From Olivibacter sp. XZL3 (lineage in GTDB: Bacteria > Bacteroidota > Bacteroidia > Sphingobacteriales > Sphingobacteriaceae), in NCBI RefSeq assembly GCF_004368405.1, contig NZ_SBJH01000059.1, positions 62,001 through 126,000 of the forward strand: a stretch of DNA of 64,000 nt, given 5' to 3'. This document shows positions 33,466 through 43,277 of this stretch, piece after piece. The translations under genes and the position numbers were made by a program. Below the pieces are notes generated by a model. It worked only from the letters and a program-made list of their open reading frames with translations, made no database searches and was not told the DNA's origin. How positions within the stretch are numbered: position 1 is the first letter of the stretch; each line of letters opens with the position of its first letter.

Positions 33466-35763
33466 ATGCAATTTAAACAAATTTTGCTATATGCCGTATT
33501 TTCGGCCTATAGTTTGGTTACTTACGCCCAAAATTATGGATCCGTGCGTGGTTATGTACGCACGGAATCGGGCGAACCCATTCCTTCCGTCAGCCTGAAA
33601 GTACAAGGCGGATCCATTGGGACGATGTCCAATTCATCCGGTTTCTTTACGCTTCAAAAGCTTTCGCCGGGGCGCTATATGCTCCACATCAGTGGCGTAG
33701 GCTATCCAGCCTTGGAGAAGGAGATTAACATTCAGGCAGGAAAGGAAAGCGAACTTCACATTACCATGCGGGAAGAAAGCATCGCCATGGAATCGGCCAC
33801 CGTTATCGGACGGACGGTGGTGCAGGACCGGAATCGACAGGCCTATAATGTCACGGCAGTGGATGCCAAGCAACTTTATAATACCACACTCGATTTGGCC
33901 GGAGCTTTGGATCGGGTATCAGGCATCCGTGTACGTGAGTCGGGCGGTGTCGGTTCCAACTTTAATCTCTCCCTCAACGGCTTTTCCGGAAACCATGTCC
34001 GTTACTTCATCGATGGTATCCCGATGGATAATTTTGGTACCTCCTTTCAGATCAACAATATTCCAATTAACATCGCCGAGCGAATTGAGGTGTATAAGGG
34101 GGTAGTGCCTATCTGGTTGGGTTCAGACGCTTTGGGAGGCGCCATTAACATTATTACCGGAAGTAAGCAACGCAATTACATCGATGCCTCTTACTCTTAC
34201 GGCTCCTTTAATACCCATCGCAGTGTCATCAATGCCGCGCTTACCAGCGAAAAAGGTTTGACATTCCGATTAAGTGCTTTTCAAAACTATTCGGATAACG
34301 ACTACAAGGTAAAAGTGGATGCGGCAGATATTTATACCGGGGCTTACAGTCCCAATACTTGGGTTCGCCGCTTTCATGATACCTACCATAATGAGACCTT
34401 GATTAGCCAAGTAGGGGTGGTTGATAAACCTTATGCCGATCAGCTGTTGCTGGGCATTACGCTTGGCCAAAATTATAAGGAGATTCAAACAGGCGCCCGG
34501 ATGGTTTCTGTGTTCGGTGCTTGGCACCGTCGGGGCAACATCATCATGCCTACCTTGAAATATAAAAAGACCGATCTGATTAAAGGGCTCGATGTGACCT
34601 TGAATGCGAATTACAACTTGGGCAGTGAGCGTAATATTGACACCGTAAATGCACGTTACGGGTGGTACGGCGATAGTAAACCGAATGGCTCCAATGGTGA
34701 GCGTTCACGCAGCTTATACAAATACAAGAATAACAACGGCATTGCCAATGCGATGTTCAACTACCGTATCGGTAAAAAGCAGGCGATCGCTTTGAGCAAT
34801 GTGTTCACCACCTTTAACCGCGAAGGCACCGATCCTTTAAATCCCGAAGTACAGGAAAATGAGGAAAAGAAAAAGTCGCAGAAAAATGTGCTGGGCTTAG
34901 CTTATAATTTCGATGAAGAAGACCAATGGAGCATCTCGGTTTTCGGTAAACATCTTTTGCAGAACAACCATAGCGGATCAAGGGCAACCACCACGAATAA
35001 GTTAGGTTATGGCGTGGCGGGTACTTATTTTTTACAGCCCGATTTACAGCTGAAAGCGTCTTATGAACGGACGAATCGTTTGCCCGAAGCGCAGGAAATT
35101 TTTGGCGATGTGGAAAATCAGGAGGGAAATCCGGATTTACGTCCCGAACAAAGTAATAACATCAATTTTGGGATCAGTTACAGTTTCGCGCTGAATCCGA
35201 ATAGCAAATTTATGGTCAATGCAAATGCCATCTATCGCCATTCGGATAACTTTATCTATAACCGACTCAATAACAATCAATCGAAATTAATAGCCGATAA
35301 CCGGGAAGGGGTGCGTACCATTGGCGGGGACGGCGAAATCCGCTATTCGTATAAGGATTGGCTCTCTGCCGGAGCTACCATTACCTATCAATACTTGCAG
35401 AATTTGCAGCAATACGAAACGGGTTTTACGGGGGTCAGTCCGGTTTATAAAGATCAAATGCCGAACATCCCTTATTTATTCGGTAACAGCGATGTTTCGG
35501 TATCTCTTCGGCTTAACCTTGGCTATAACTTGCTATATGTACATGCCTTTTACCTCTATTGGCCCAGTCGCGGCGGCGATAAATTGGATATCCCGCAGCA
35601 GCTTAGCCACGATCTCAATCTCGTCTATAGTATCCGGAATGGCCGTTATAACATCGGCTTGGAAGGCCGGAACATCGGCAATGCCTTGCTGTACGACAAC
35701 TTTAGTTTGCAGAAACCCGGACGGGCTTTTTACCTCAACTTACGCTATTTCTTTAACAAATAA
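33466..35763 (+). CDS. xusA: TonB-dependent outer-membrane receptor, XusA-like
   Basis: The 765-residue protein has a signal peptide ('ILLYAVFSAYSLVTYAQ'), a carboxypeptidase-D regulatory-like domain ('GSVRGYVRTESGEPIPSVSL', about 24-100), a plug domain ('GALDRVSGIRVRESGGVGSN', 'PIWLGSDALGGAINIITG') and a 22-strand-type barrel ending 'GRAFYLNLRYFFNK'. It is much shorter than the SusC proteins and resembles siderophore receptors. Together with the following DUF4374 lipoprotein and PepSY protein it matches the XusABC xenosiderophore uptake arrangement known from Bacteroides; the ligand is inferred, not shown. Confidence 0.85.
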   Translation: MQFKQILLYAVFSAYSLVTYAQNYGSVRGYVRTESGEPIPSVSLKVQGGSIGTMSNSSGFFTLQKLSPGRYMLHISGVGYPALEKEINIQAGKESELHITMREESIAMESATVIGRTVVQDRNRQAYNVTAVDAKQLYNTTLDLAGALDRVSGIRVRESGGVGSNFNLSLNGFSGNHVRYFIDGIPMDNFGTSFQINNIPINIAERIEVYKGVVPIWLGSDALGGAINIITGSKQRNYIDASYSYGSFNTHRSVINAALTSEKGLTFRLSAFQNYSDNDYKVKVDAADIYTGAYSPNTWVRRFHDTYHNETLISQVGVVDKPYADQLLLGITLGQNYKEIQTGARMVSVFGAWHRRGNIIMPTLKYKKTDLIKGLDVTLNANYNLGSERNIDTVNARYGWYGDSKPNGSNGERSRSLYKYKNNNGIANAMFNYRIGKKQAIALSNVFTTFNREGTDPLNPEVQENEEKKKSQKNVLGLAYNFDEEDQWSISVFGKHLLQNNHSGSRATTTNKLGYGVAGTYFLQPDLQLKASYERTNRLPEAQEIFGDVENQEGNPDLRPEQSNNINFGISYSFALNPNSKFMVNANAIYRHSDNFIYNRLNNNQSKLIADNREGVRTIGGDGEIRYSYKDWLSAGATITYQYLQNLQQYETGFTGVSPVYKDQMPNIPYLFGNSDVSVSLRLNLGYNLLYVHAFYLYWPSRGGDKLDIPQQLSHDLNLVYSIRNGRYNIGLEGRNIGNALLYDNFSLQKPGRAFYLNLRYFFNK

Positions 35764-35779
35764 ACGATAAATAAAACAT

Positions 35780-37000
35780 ATGAAACCTCTACAAACAATG
35801 ATTGCGGCCTTTGTTGCCGCTGCCACGTTGGCTTCCTGCTCTAAGAGCGATAGTGATGTGACGCCTCCCACACCGGACAATCCCGGCAATTACATTTTAA
35901 CCGTTACTCCCGCTGCTTCTGAAGCGGTAGCGGATTATCTGCTTACAGCAAGTAACTTAGACGCCGGGAAAATATCTACGGCCGGTAATGGGATTGAACA
36001 AGACGGGACTTATCGGTACTATGTAACCCACAACAATAAATTCTTCAGTATGCTGTACGGGCAGGGGAATCCGGGGGCGGTAACCGCCTATGACATCCAA
36101 GACGGTAAACTGAACAAGTTGACGAACTTTCAAACAGAAACGGTGCAGGCCTTTGAACCGGTGAATGACGATCTGTTGTTGTTTAAGATTTCCAGAAGCC
36201 TAACATCACCGCTTTCGAATTGGTATAAAGTAAATACCAATAGCTTACTGATTACTTCCGAAGGAAGCACCAATACGCTTGAGTTGACGGGCAATGGCGA
36301 ACTGGCGCACTTCAGCTGGTTGAAGCAGGTGGGCGACAAGGTTTATGCGCCGTATTTTTCCATAAAAGGAGGCAATTTCGCTACCGACTACCCAGACAGC
36401 GCCTGGATCGCGGTATTCAACTATGCCGACATGAGCGTTGAAAAGGTCATTAAAGGCGATCGCACCAGCTTTATCGGTCGGTATTTCAGGGATGGATTGG
36501 CCTTGACGGAAAACGGCGATCTCTATGGTTTCTCGGCCGCCGTTGCAACCGATGGAGCGGCTTTCAACTCCACGAAGCCTTCTGCCGTTGTTAAGATTGA
36601 TACCGAAAGGGAAGAATTCGATCCATCCTACTTTTTCAATTTTGAAGAGGCCAGTGGCGGTATGAACATCACCGAATGGCTATATCTGGGCAACAATACC
36701 TTTATGGTACTTGCGTCAACTAAAGAGGAAAAGGGTGCCTATGCTACAGGCAAGCATGTGGGTATTATTAACGTGGTCGACAAAAGCTTTAAATCGGTTA
36801 GCGGCATGCCCGATGCGGCATCAATCGAAAGCCTAACTTATAATAATTATACACCAAAGGATGGAGAAACGGCCTATCTCGGCGTTAACCTAGCAGACGG
36901 AACCACTTGGGTATATAAAATTGATGCAAGTACCTCAACGGCTACGCGCGGACTGCAAGTAGAAGGCGGCCGCTTAACCGCTATTCAATATTTACCATAA
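35780..37000 (+). CDS. xusB: DUF4374 lipoprotein, XusB-like siderophore-binding protein
   Basis: The 406-residue protein has a lipobox 'TLASCSKSDSD' (Cys20) and a seven-bladed-propeller-like pattern of repeats, the DUF4374 family ('NYILTVTPAASEAVADYLLT', 'LFKISRSLTSPLSNWYKVNT'). In Bacteroides thetaiotaomicron the member XusB binds ferric enterobactin at the cell surface. It lies 16 bases after the receptor gene. Surface exposure and siderophore binding are inferred from family and neighbours. Confidence 0.85.
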   Translation: MKPLQTMIAAFVAAATLASCSKSDSDVTPPTPDNPGNYILTVTPAASEAVADYLLTASNLDAGKISTAGNGIEQDGTYRYYVTHNNKFFSMLYGQGNPGAVTAYDIQDGKLNKLTNFQTETVQAFEPVNDDLLLFKISRSLTSPLSNWYKVNTNSLLITSEGSTNTLELTGNGELAHFSWLKQVGDKVYAPYFSIKGGNFATDYPDSAWIAVFNYADMSVEKVIKGDRTSFIGRYFRDGLALTENGDLYGFSAAVATDGAAFNSTKPSAVVKIDTEREEFDPSYFFNFEEASGGMNITEWLYLGNNTFMVLASTKEEKGAYATGKHVGIINVVDKSFKSVSGMPDAASIESLTYNNYTPKDGETAYLGVNLADGTTWVYKIDASTSTATRGLQVEGGRLTAIQYLP

Positions 37001-37018
37001 ACGTATAAACGGCACAGG

Positions 37019-38293
37019 ATGAACAGGGTAAAACAAAGCAAGAAAAAAGCAAAAGATTCTTTATTCAGAAGAGTTAATAATTGGTTGCACCTCTGGCTAG
37101 GACTGGTATCGGGTATTATTGTGTTCATCGTGTGCATAACGGGTTGCCTTTGGGTTTTTCAGGAAGAAATCACCGATTTATTGGAGCCCGAATCGCGCGT
37201 TGCCTATGAGGAGAAGCCGGTCCTTAGCCCGAGTGAGCTGGCAGCCATCGGCCAGGCGGTCTATCCGGGCTGGCTTCCCTCTTATGCCAATTACCATCAA
37301 GGAAAAGCGGTCAACCTGACCTTACGTAAGGCGGGGGAGACGCGACGCCGGGGTGGGGAAAGTGTTTTGCTGAAGGTCAACCCTTATACCGGCACAATCA
37401 TCAGTGAAAAGCGGAGTCAGGGGCGCGGAGATGCTAACTTTTTCCGCTTCGTATTGGATGGGCACCGGGCCCTATGGCTTCCCTATGATATCGGTCGACC
37501 TATTGTAAACTATGGCACCTTGATCTTTGTCGTCTTACTGATAACCGGTCTTGTTTGGTGGTACCCGAAAAAGTGGAACAAGTCGACGCGCGACAAAAGT
37601 TTTAAAATCAAATGGGGAGCATCCTTTAAACGGGTCAATCTCGACCTGCACAATGTATTGGGCTTTTACTCCCTCTTGTTTCTCTTGGCTATAGCCTTAA
37701 CAGGTATGGTGTACGGCTTGCAATGGTATAGTAAAGGTCTGTATTGGGTCACTACCGGTGGACAAAAACTGGAAAATGGCCGCCGGATGCAGTCGGACAG
37801 TACGCAGCGGACGCAGGCAAAAGACCCGAATGTAGCCATGGATCTGCTGTGGAATCAAGTGTTAGCGGAAAATCCGGCATCCCAGGGCTTTTATTATAAC
37901 TATCCCGATCGGGCCAATCCCGCCTCCACCATCTATGTGATTGTCTATCCAAGAGCCGGGCAATTTTACAATAGCAGAAGTTACCTGTTCGACCAGTACA
38001 CCCTTCAGCCAATTACGCGCAATGATCCATTCTCTGTTGCTTACGAAAAAGCCAGTTTTGGCCAAAAGCTGAGAAAGATGAATTACGATATTCATGTCGG
38101 ATCCATCCTAGGGCTGCCCGGTAAGGTATTGGCCTTTTTGGCTTCGCTGATCGGCGCCAGTTTACCGATTACAGGCTTTCTGATCTGGTGGGGGAAGCGG
38201 AATAAGAAGCCACGTAAGTCCCCAGCAAAGGCGGTGTTACCGATGAAAAGGCGGGTACCTGTTTCGATGTACAGCAAAGCGGATACTTTATAA
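37019..38293 (+). CDS. xusC: PepSY-domain inner-membrane protein, XusC-like
   Basis: The 424-residue protein is a PepSY-associated membrane protein with a first segment 'LWLGLVSGIIVFIVCITGCL' at about 28-47, a periplasmic PepSY domain, membrane segments near 165-182 and 215-232, and a last one near 360-390. The conserved histidines in the membrane segments ('NWLHLWLGL', 'DLHNVLGFY', 'MNYDIHVGS') could bind heme or act in reduction, and family members are thought to reduce ferric-siderophore in the periplasm. It follows the lipoprotein gene by 18 bases and ends the operon. Confidence 0.85.
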   Translation: MNRVKQSKKKAKDSLFRRVNNWLHLWLGLVSGIIVFIVCITGCLWVFQEEITDLLEPESRVAYEEKPVLSPSELAAIGQAVYPGWLPSYANYHQGKAVNLTLRKAGETRRRGGESVLLKVNPYTGTIISEKRSQGRGDANFFRFVLDGHRALWLPYDIGRPIVNYGTLIFVVLLITGLVWWYPKKWNKSTRDKSFKIKWGASFKRVNLDLHNVLGFYSLLFLLAIALTGMVYGLQWYSKGLYWVTTGGQKLENGRRMQSDSTQRTQAKDPNVAMDLLWNQVLAENPASQGFYYNYPDRANPASTIYVIVYPRAGQFYNSRSYLFDQYTLQPITRNDPFSVAYEKASFGQKLRKMNYDIHVGSILGLPGKVLAFLASLIGASLPITGFLIWWGKRNKKPRKSPAKAVLPMKRRVPVSMYSKADTL

Positions 38294-38411
38294 CATCGCC
38301 TTATTTTTCTTGTCATCGTTATCATTAAAAAAAATACCATTTTCTGCAATAAAATGTGTTACTTGTGGTTGAAAATAGGGAAAACAGGGTACACCATTTT
38401 AGAAAAGTACG

Positions 38412-39908
38412 ATGGCCATAAAAGTCGTTAGAAAAGAGAAAATATTCGAACCCGATTCGAGTAGGGTTATTGCACGTTTTATGTTTGCAGGAGATGAACG
38501 GGCAAAGCACCTGATTGCTCAGGTATTACAACTCACTGATACGCAACAGCAAGAACTGTTAGACCGGGTTATGCGGAAATATGCCGGCAGGCACCGCAAT
38601 ATTGAAAAGATTTTTGTAAAACACTTCAGGCGCCTGGACGCCTTAATGAAGCAGTTGGATTTAGCACCCGAAAAGCTTCCGGAACGGGCACGGTTGCTTA
38701 TTGGGGCTTATTTTACCATGGAGTATTCCATAGAGGCTGCGGCATTTTTTAATCCGTCCATTATAGAGCATCCCGATCAATCGATGCTTGGCGATGGGGA
38801 GAAGCGGATAATCATTAGTTTCCGCGCAACCGGAGAAGGACACATTTCTTCCATCGTGTTTCGGCAAGGAATACTCGACAAGCATAATAACATCCAAATT
38901 GAGCACCCGGGTAAAGTGTTGGAAGTTCCTGAACATGTTAAAAACCATATTTACCATAAAAAATCTTTTTTACGCAAGCTTACCGAAATGTGCGAGGATA
39001 GTGGCTACTGCAGCAACGAGAGCTATACCCTGGTAAGCGAGGCGCTTCCGGAAACATTTACTTATGAAGATCTCAAACATTCGTTAAAAATTGTCGAATC
39101 AAAATTGGAAGCCAGGCCGGAGCATGTTACGTTTTTGCAAGAAGTGAGATGGTTAGCCTCGTCTCATTATGAGATGACCTTTGCTACAGATACCACTATT
39201 TGCGAACGGGTAATTTTTCCCATTGCCGAAACAGAAAAAAATGGTATCGAGGATGCCCGCTTTGTACGCTTCGTCAATACAACTGGGGGAGTGACCTATT
39301 ATGCCACTTATACGGCTTACGATGGCGTAGCCATATTGCCCAAACTCCTGATGACCAAAGATTTTTTACATTTCAAGGTGATGCCTATACATGGACATAT
39401 CGCACAGAACAAAGGCATGGCTTTATTCCCTAGGCTTGTTAGCGGAAAGTATGCCATGCTTTGTAGAATTGACGGCGTAAACAATTACATAGCCTTCTCC
39501 GATAACATCAATGTATGGCGTGAAGCGCAACAGATACAAGCACCAAAATATCCGTGGGAGTTCATCCAAATGGGGAATTGCGGCTCACCCCTGGAAACGG
39601 ATGCAGGATGGCTGGTTGTAACCCATGGCGTCGGGCCGATGCGCGAATATGTGCTGGGTGTATCGCTGCTTGACTTAGACGATCCAACCATCGAGCTCGG
39701 TAGGCTTAGCGAACCGCTGTTAAGGCCGAATGCGAAAGAGCGCGAAGGCTATGTGCCTAACGTGGTGTACTCTTGCGGGGCGTATATTCATGCCGGGGAG
39801 TTGGTGATTCCTTATGCCATGTCCGACTATGCTTCCACCTATGCGGCGATTAATTTGGAAGAATTACTAACGAAGTTGCTTGAAAAAGAGCGGGCTTCAA
39901 GTATTTAG
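38412..39908 (+). CDS. GH130-family glycoside hydrolase/phosphorylase
   Basis: The 498-residue protein has a helical N-terminal region (about 1-170) and then the five-bladed beta-propeller of GH130 enzymes ('EDARFVRFVNTTGGVTYYAT', 'KGMALFPRLVSGKYAMLCRI', 'GNCGSPLETDAGWLVVTHGV', 'SYGCGAYI'-like end segment). GH130 enzymes are phosphorylases or hydrolases of beta-mannosides (beta-1,2- or beta-1,4-linked). Its 3' end overlaps the oppositely oriented GT4 gene by 12 bases. The neighbourhood of two GT4 enzymes suggests synthesis and turnover of a storage or surface mannan; that is inference. Confidence 0.85.
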   Translation: MAIKVVRKEKIFEPDSSRVIARFMFAGDERAKHLIAQVLQLTDTQQQELLDRVMRKYAGRHRNIEKIFVKHFRRLDALMKQLDLAPEKLPERARLLIGAYFTMEYSIEAAAFFNPSIIEHPDQSMLGDGEKRIIISFRATGEGHISSIVFRQGILDKHNNIQIEHPGKVLEVPEHVKNHIYHKKSFLRKLTEMCEDSGYCSNESYTLVSEALPETFTYEDLKHSLKIVESKLEARPEHVTFLQEVRWLASSHYEMTFATDTTICERVIFPIAETEKNGIEDARFVRFVNTTGGVTYYATYTAYDGVAILPKLLMTKDFLHFKVMPIHGHIAQNKGMALFPRLVSGKYAMLCRIDGVNNYIAFSDNINVWREAQQIQAPKYPWEFIQMGNCGSPLETDAGWLVVTHGVGPMREYVLGVSLLDLDDPTIELGRLSEPLLRPNAKEREGYVPNVVYSCGAYIHAGELVIPYAMSDYASTYAAINLEELLTKLLEKERASSI

Positions 39909-40910
39909 CATACGCCGATAAACGGAGAGATAATCTGCTGTCATTTTTTCCAGGGTGAATTGGCTTTTAGCCCACAGAAAGCATGCTTCACGCGAAAGGC
40001 TACCGATGTGGCTAACGGCTTTTACGGCTTCTTCCAAGCTGTTGACCAAGAAGCCTGTGGAACCATGCCGGATGAGCTCGGGCATGGAGCCTCTGTTCAT
40101 TGCTATTACAGGCGTGCCACACAACATGGCCTCCGCAACGCTCAGTCCAAAAGGTTCATTAAAATCAATCAGGTGAAGCAGTGCGGTAGCGTTTCCCAAT
40201 AAGCGATTTCTTTCATTAGGCCCCACATTGCCCACATATTGAACTTGCTTGCTCTCCAGGTGCGGTTGAATGTACTTGGCAAAATAGGCTTGATCCTGTA
40301 TCAGTCCGGCCATAACCAGGCGCATGCCTGCGCGTCGGGCAACTTCAATGGCCAAATGAGCGCCTTTTTCGGGGTGTATCCGGCCGAAATATAGCAGGTA
40401 AACCATGTTCGGTGTGTTTACAAATTGAAACTGTGCTGTATTTATACCATTGTATACGGTGGCTACGTAGTCCAATTCCGGCGACCGATCTGCATCGCTA
40501 ATGGAAACATAAAAGCAGTGTCCGTTATATTTTTTATAGACGGGAATAATTTTTGGTGACGAAAATCCATGAATGGTGGTCAGTATGGGCCTGTCGATCA
40601 GTTTGGAGTAAGTAAGCGGTAGAAAATCGAAATGATTATGGATAATATCGAAGTCATTTGCTGCTTCCATTACCTGGCTGATATGCAAGCACTCTTCAAC
40701 CTTAGCATCTAAGGTAGGATCGTCGGCATAGCCGCGCGGCGCACTGTAGCTGAGTTGTGCTGCGGTGACCGAATCGCCAGTAGCAAAGAGCGTGACCGCT
40801 ATTCCTTGGCGAACCAGGCCTTCCGTAAGGTTGGAAGCCACCTGCTCCCATGGTCCATACTTATAAGGAGGGCTTCGCCAGGCGATGGGTGCTAATATCG
40901 CGACTTTCAT
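39897..40910 (-). CDS. GT4 glycosyltransferase
   Basis: From ATG 40910 the 337-residue protein starts 'KVAILAPIAWRSPPYKYGPW', then has 'LYFGRIHPEKGAHLAIEVAR' and the donor site 'IDFNEPFGLSVAEAMLCG'. I prefer this start because the upstream in-frame extension (to 40979) lies inside the preceding gene and is not protein-like. It overlaps the 3' end of the upstream gene by 50 bases, so the two are certainly transcribed together. It is probably a mannosyl- or glucosyltransferase acting with its neighbours. Confidence 0.85.
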   Translation of the reverse strand: MKVAILAPIAWRSPPYKYGPWEQVASNLTEGLVRQGIAVTLFATGDSVTAAQLSYSAPRGYADDPTLDAKVEECLHISQVMEAANDFDIIHNHFDFLPLTYSKLIDRPILTTIHGFSSPKIIPVYKKYNGHCFYVSISDADRSPELDYVATVYNGINTAQFQFVNTPNMVYLLYFGRIHPEKGAHLAIEVARRAGMRLVMAGLIQDQAYFAKYIQPHLESKQVQYVGNVGPNERNRLLGNATALLHLIDFNEPFGLSVAEAMLCGTPVIAMNRGSMPELIRHGSTGFLVNSLEEAVKAVSHIGSLSREACFLWAKSQFTLEKMTADYLSVYRRMLNT

Positions 40911-43143
40911 TTTGAACAGATTTGCTGTGGGGTTTTTCAAAAGTATGTTGAATGGCCAGGTAGGAAATGATATACGCAATGGTACTTTCGGCTCCTTGAT
41001 TTCGGTTCACGCCGTCGGCTTGCAACCCATCGCAACAACCGTGTGTTTCAAAATCATAGAGGCTTACACGAAGGTCATTTTCTCCTAAAAACCACATGAA
41101 TGACCGGTACAATAGCTTGAGATAGTGTGATTCCTGCGTTTGATTATAAACTTCCAGATAAAGCAATACCATGGCCATGGCATCAATGGGTTGCTGCGAA
41201 AAAGGCGATGGCAAAGCGGTATGACGGTACCAGTTCTCATTGCCGATTAAACTTAAATACCCTTTCTGTAGGGTGTGGGATTCCAAAAAGGCCAAGCTTT
41301 CAAATGCAGTGTGCCGAAATGCCGAATTACCCGTGATTTTTGCTGCATACAACATCGCTAGGGGAAGCAGCGCATTGTCATAAGCTAATAAGGTTTCATA
41401 CCAATGCCATTTTTCTTTACGATGAGCATTATACTCGCCAAGAAGGCGCGTGGCTAAGGTCCTTGTTATTTCCATCATCCCTTCGTCAGACGGATTATCT
41501 TTTAGATAATGGTAAATGCCTATAATGGTATTGGCGATGCCCCGGACGGATTGCAATTGGCTGAAGTGTGGTACCGCTTTGAAAAATACTTGACGGGCAA
41601 GCTGATAATAGGCGTCTACCGGGGAATAAGCCAAAGCATACCCTAATGCCCAGATGGTTCGCCCAAAAGCATCTTCAGAACCCACTTCGTCCAGAAAGGT
41701 ACGGTTAAAAGCCATAAAATTCCGAAAAGTCCCATCCGGATTTTGTGCATAGTGGATATAGCCTAAGTAAATCGCTATGTACGTAATGGCCATATCACTT
41801 TTGCTTCTTCGGTGGGCCATCAGCATCATAAGCAGAGCCCTTGCATTGTCGTCCAAACAATATCCTTCTCGATAATTAGGAATGCCGTAGGTGGCATGTT
41901 GAAATATGCCCGTCCTGTCAGTAAGCCTTTTGATATGATCAAAGTGTAAAGGCGGTAATACGTTGCGATCTAAGATAGCATCCTTTTTAATAGCCGCTTT
42001 ATGTGCATTTTTGGCAAGGTGCTGCGCAAGCCCGTAATACTTGCTCCCGGTTTTTGGCCAAGTGATCGTCTCTCCGTATGCACTTGCACGGGCACGGAGA
42101 TGCGCTAACTGCTGTGGATGGCCGAGTAAATCCGTCAGCACATGCGCCAGCTCCTTCGTATCGTTAAACTGGAACAATCGACCTCTTCCGTCGGCTAGTA
42201 GTTCCGCGGCATGCCAATAGGGTGTAGAAACCGCCGCACAGCCTACCCCTACCGCATAGGACAGGGTACCACTGGTAATCTGGGCTTCATTGAGATAGGG
42301 TGTGAGGTATATGTCAGTAGCACTGAGGTATTTAAATAAGTCTTCCTGCGAAGCGTATTGATCCAGGAAAAGCACATGATCCTCGAGTTTGAGCTTTTTG
42401 ACAAGATGATATAAAAATAAGCGGTACTCTTCACCTGCGTGTTTAATGACATTCGGATGCGTTTTCCCTAAGACGATATAGACGACGTCCGGGTATTCGG
42501 CAACGACTTCGGTAAGGGCACAAATGGCGGTTTCGATGCCTTTGTTGCGACCGATAAAGCCGAACGTAAGCAGCACTTTTTTATGGTTAAGTCCAAGTGA
42601 TTGGCGCGCGATGTTCTTGTCGTACCGAATATGGGGAACGCCGTGGGGAATCTTTTCAATTTTACTGGCCGGAACCGCGTATAGTTCCTGCAGCATCTGC
42701 ACGGCTTTATCGGCCATAACAATAATTTTTTGGGCAACTTTGGCTATCTCTCTTAGTATAACAGATTGGTTATAGGAGGGCTTTTGTAAAACGGTATGCA
42801 AAGTGACCATGATAGGCATAGCTATGTCATGTAACAGGGTAAGCACGAATACCCCGTTCTGCCCTCCGAAAATGCCATACTCATGTTGTATAATACAGAC
42901 ATCTACATTTTGCCGATTAATAAACTTAGCGGCTTCAATATAGGTATTATGATCCTCCTGATCGATGATGTATTGAACCTCATCGGGATAAAGATAGCTG
43001 TTGCCGGGATCGTTGATAGCGATCACAATATGTTCCGAATCTTGCGAACTTTTTAAATCGCTGATGGATTCAAACAAGTGCTGCGAGAAGGAACCGATGC
43101 CACATTGGCGCGGTCTGTAGGTTCCTATGAATGCGATTTTCAT
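40861..43143 (-). CDS. Two-domain protein: GT4 glycosyltransferase fused to an alpha/alpha-barrel-like domain
   Basis: The 760-residue protein has an N-terminal GT4 domain (1 to about 370: 'AFIGTYRPRQCGIGSFSQHL', 'LLTFGFIGRNKGIETAICAL', 'YLNEAQITSGTLSYAVGVGC') and a C-terminal helical domain (about 400-750) with 'YCLDDNARALLMMLMAHR' and repeated helix pairs, resembling an alpha/alpha six-hairpin glycosidase fold. Aspartates in 'CLDDNAR' and 'YDNALLPLAML' could be part of an active site. The fusion is seen in Bacteroidota and Proteobacteria near GH130 genes. It suggests one protein that both builds and trims a glycan. The precise linkage is unknown. Confidence 0.8.
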   Translation of the reverse strand: MKIAFIGTYRPRQCGIGSFSQHLFESISDLKSSQDSEHIVIAINDPGNSYLYPDEVQYIIDQEDHNTYIEAAKFINRQNVDVCIIQHEYGIFGGQNGVFVLTLLHDIAMPIMVTLHTVLQKPSYNQSVILREIAKVAQKIIVMADKAVQMLQELYAVPASKIEKIPHGVPHIRYDKNIARQSLGLNHKKVLLTFGFIGRNKGIETAICALTEVVAEYPDVVYIVLGKTHPNVIKHAGEEYRLFLYHLVKKLKLEDHVLFLDQYASQEDLFKYLSATDIYLTPYLNEAQITSGTLSYAVGVGCAAVSTPYWHAAELLADGRGRLFQFNDTKELAHVLTDLLGHPQQLAHLRARASAYGETITWPKTGSKYYGLAQHLAKNAHKAAIKKDAILDRNVLPPLHFDHIKRLTDRTGIFQHATYGIPNYREGYCLDDNARALLMMLMAHRRSKSDMAITYIAIYLGYIHYAQNPDGTFRNFMAFNRTFLDEVGSEDAFGRTIWALGYALAYSPVDAYYQLARQVFFKAVPHFSQLQSVRGIANTIIGIYHYLKDNPSDEGMMEITRTLATRLLGEYNAHRKEKWHWYETLLAYDNALLPLAMLYAAKITGNSAFRHTAFESLAFLESHTLQKGYLSLIGNENWYRHTALPSPFSQQPIDAMAMVLLYLEVYNQTQESHYLKLLYRSFMWFLGENDLRVSLYDFETHGCCDGLQADGVNRNQGAESTIAYIISYLAIQHTFEKPHSKSVQNESRDISTHRLAKPSL

Positions 43144-43277
43144 TTATCTATGCGTTAATCCAGTGCTGTATTAGATAAAGAACAAAAAGCCGATTTTGTT
43201 TGTATAGTGCTGGTATTGATACTTGAAATGTACAGGCGATCATCACGAAGGGTAGCAGAGCTAGTTATCTCAATGCC

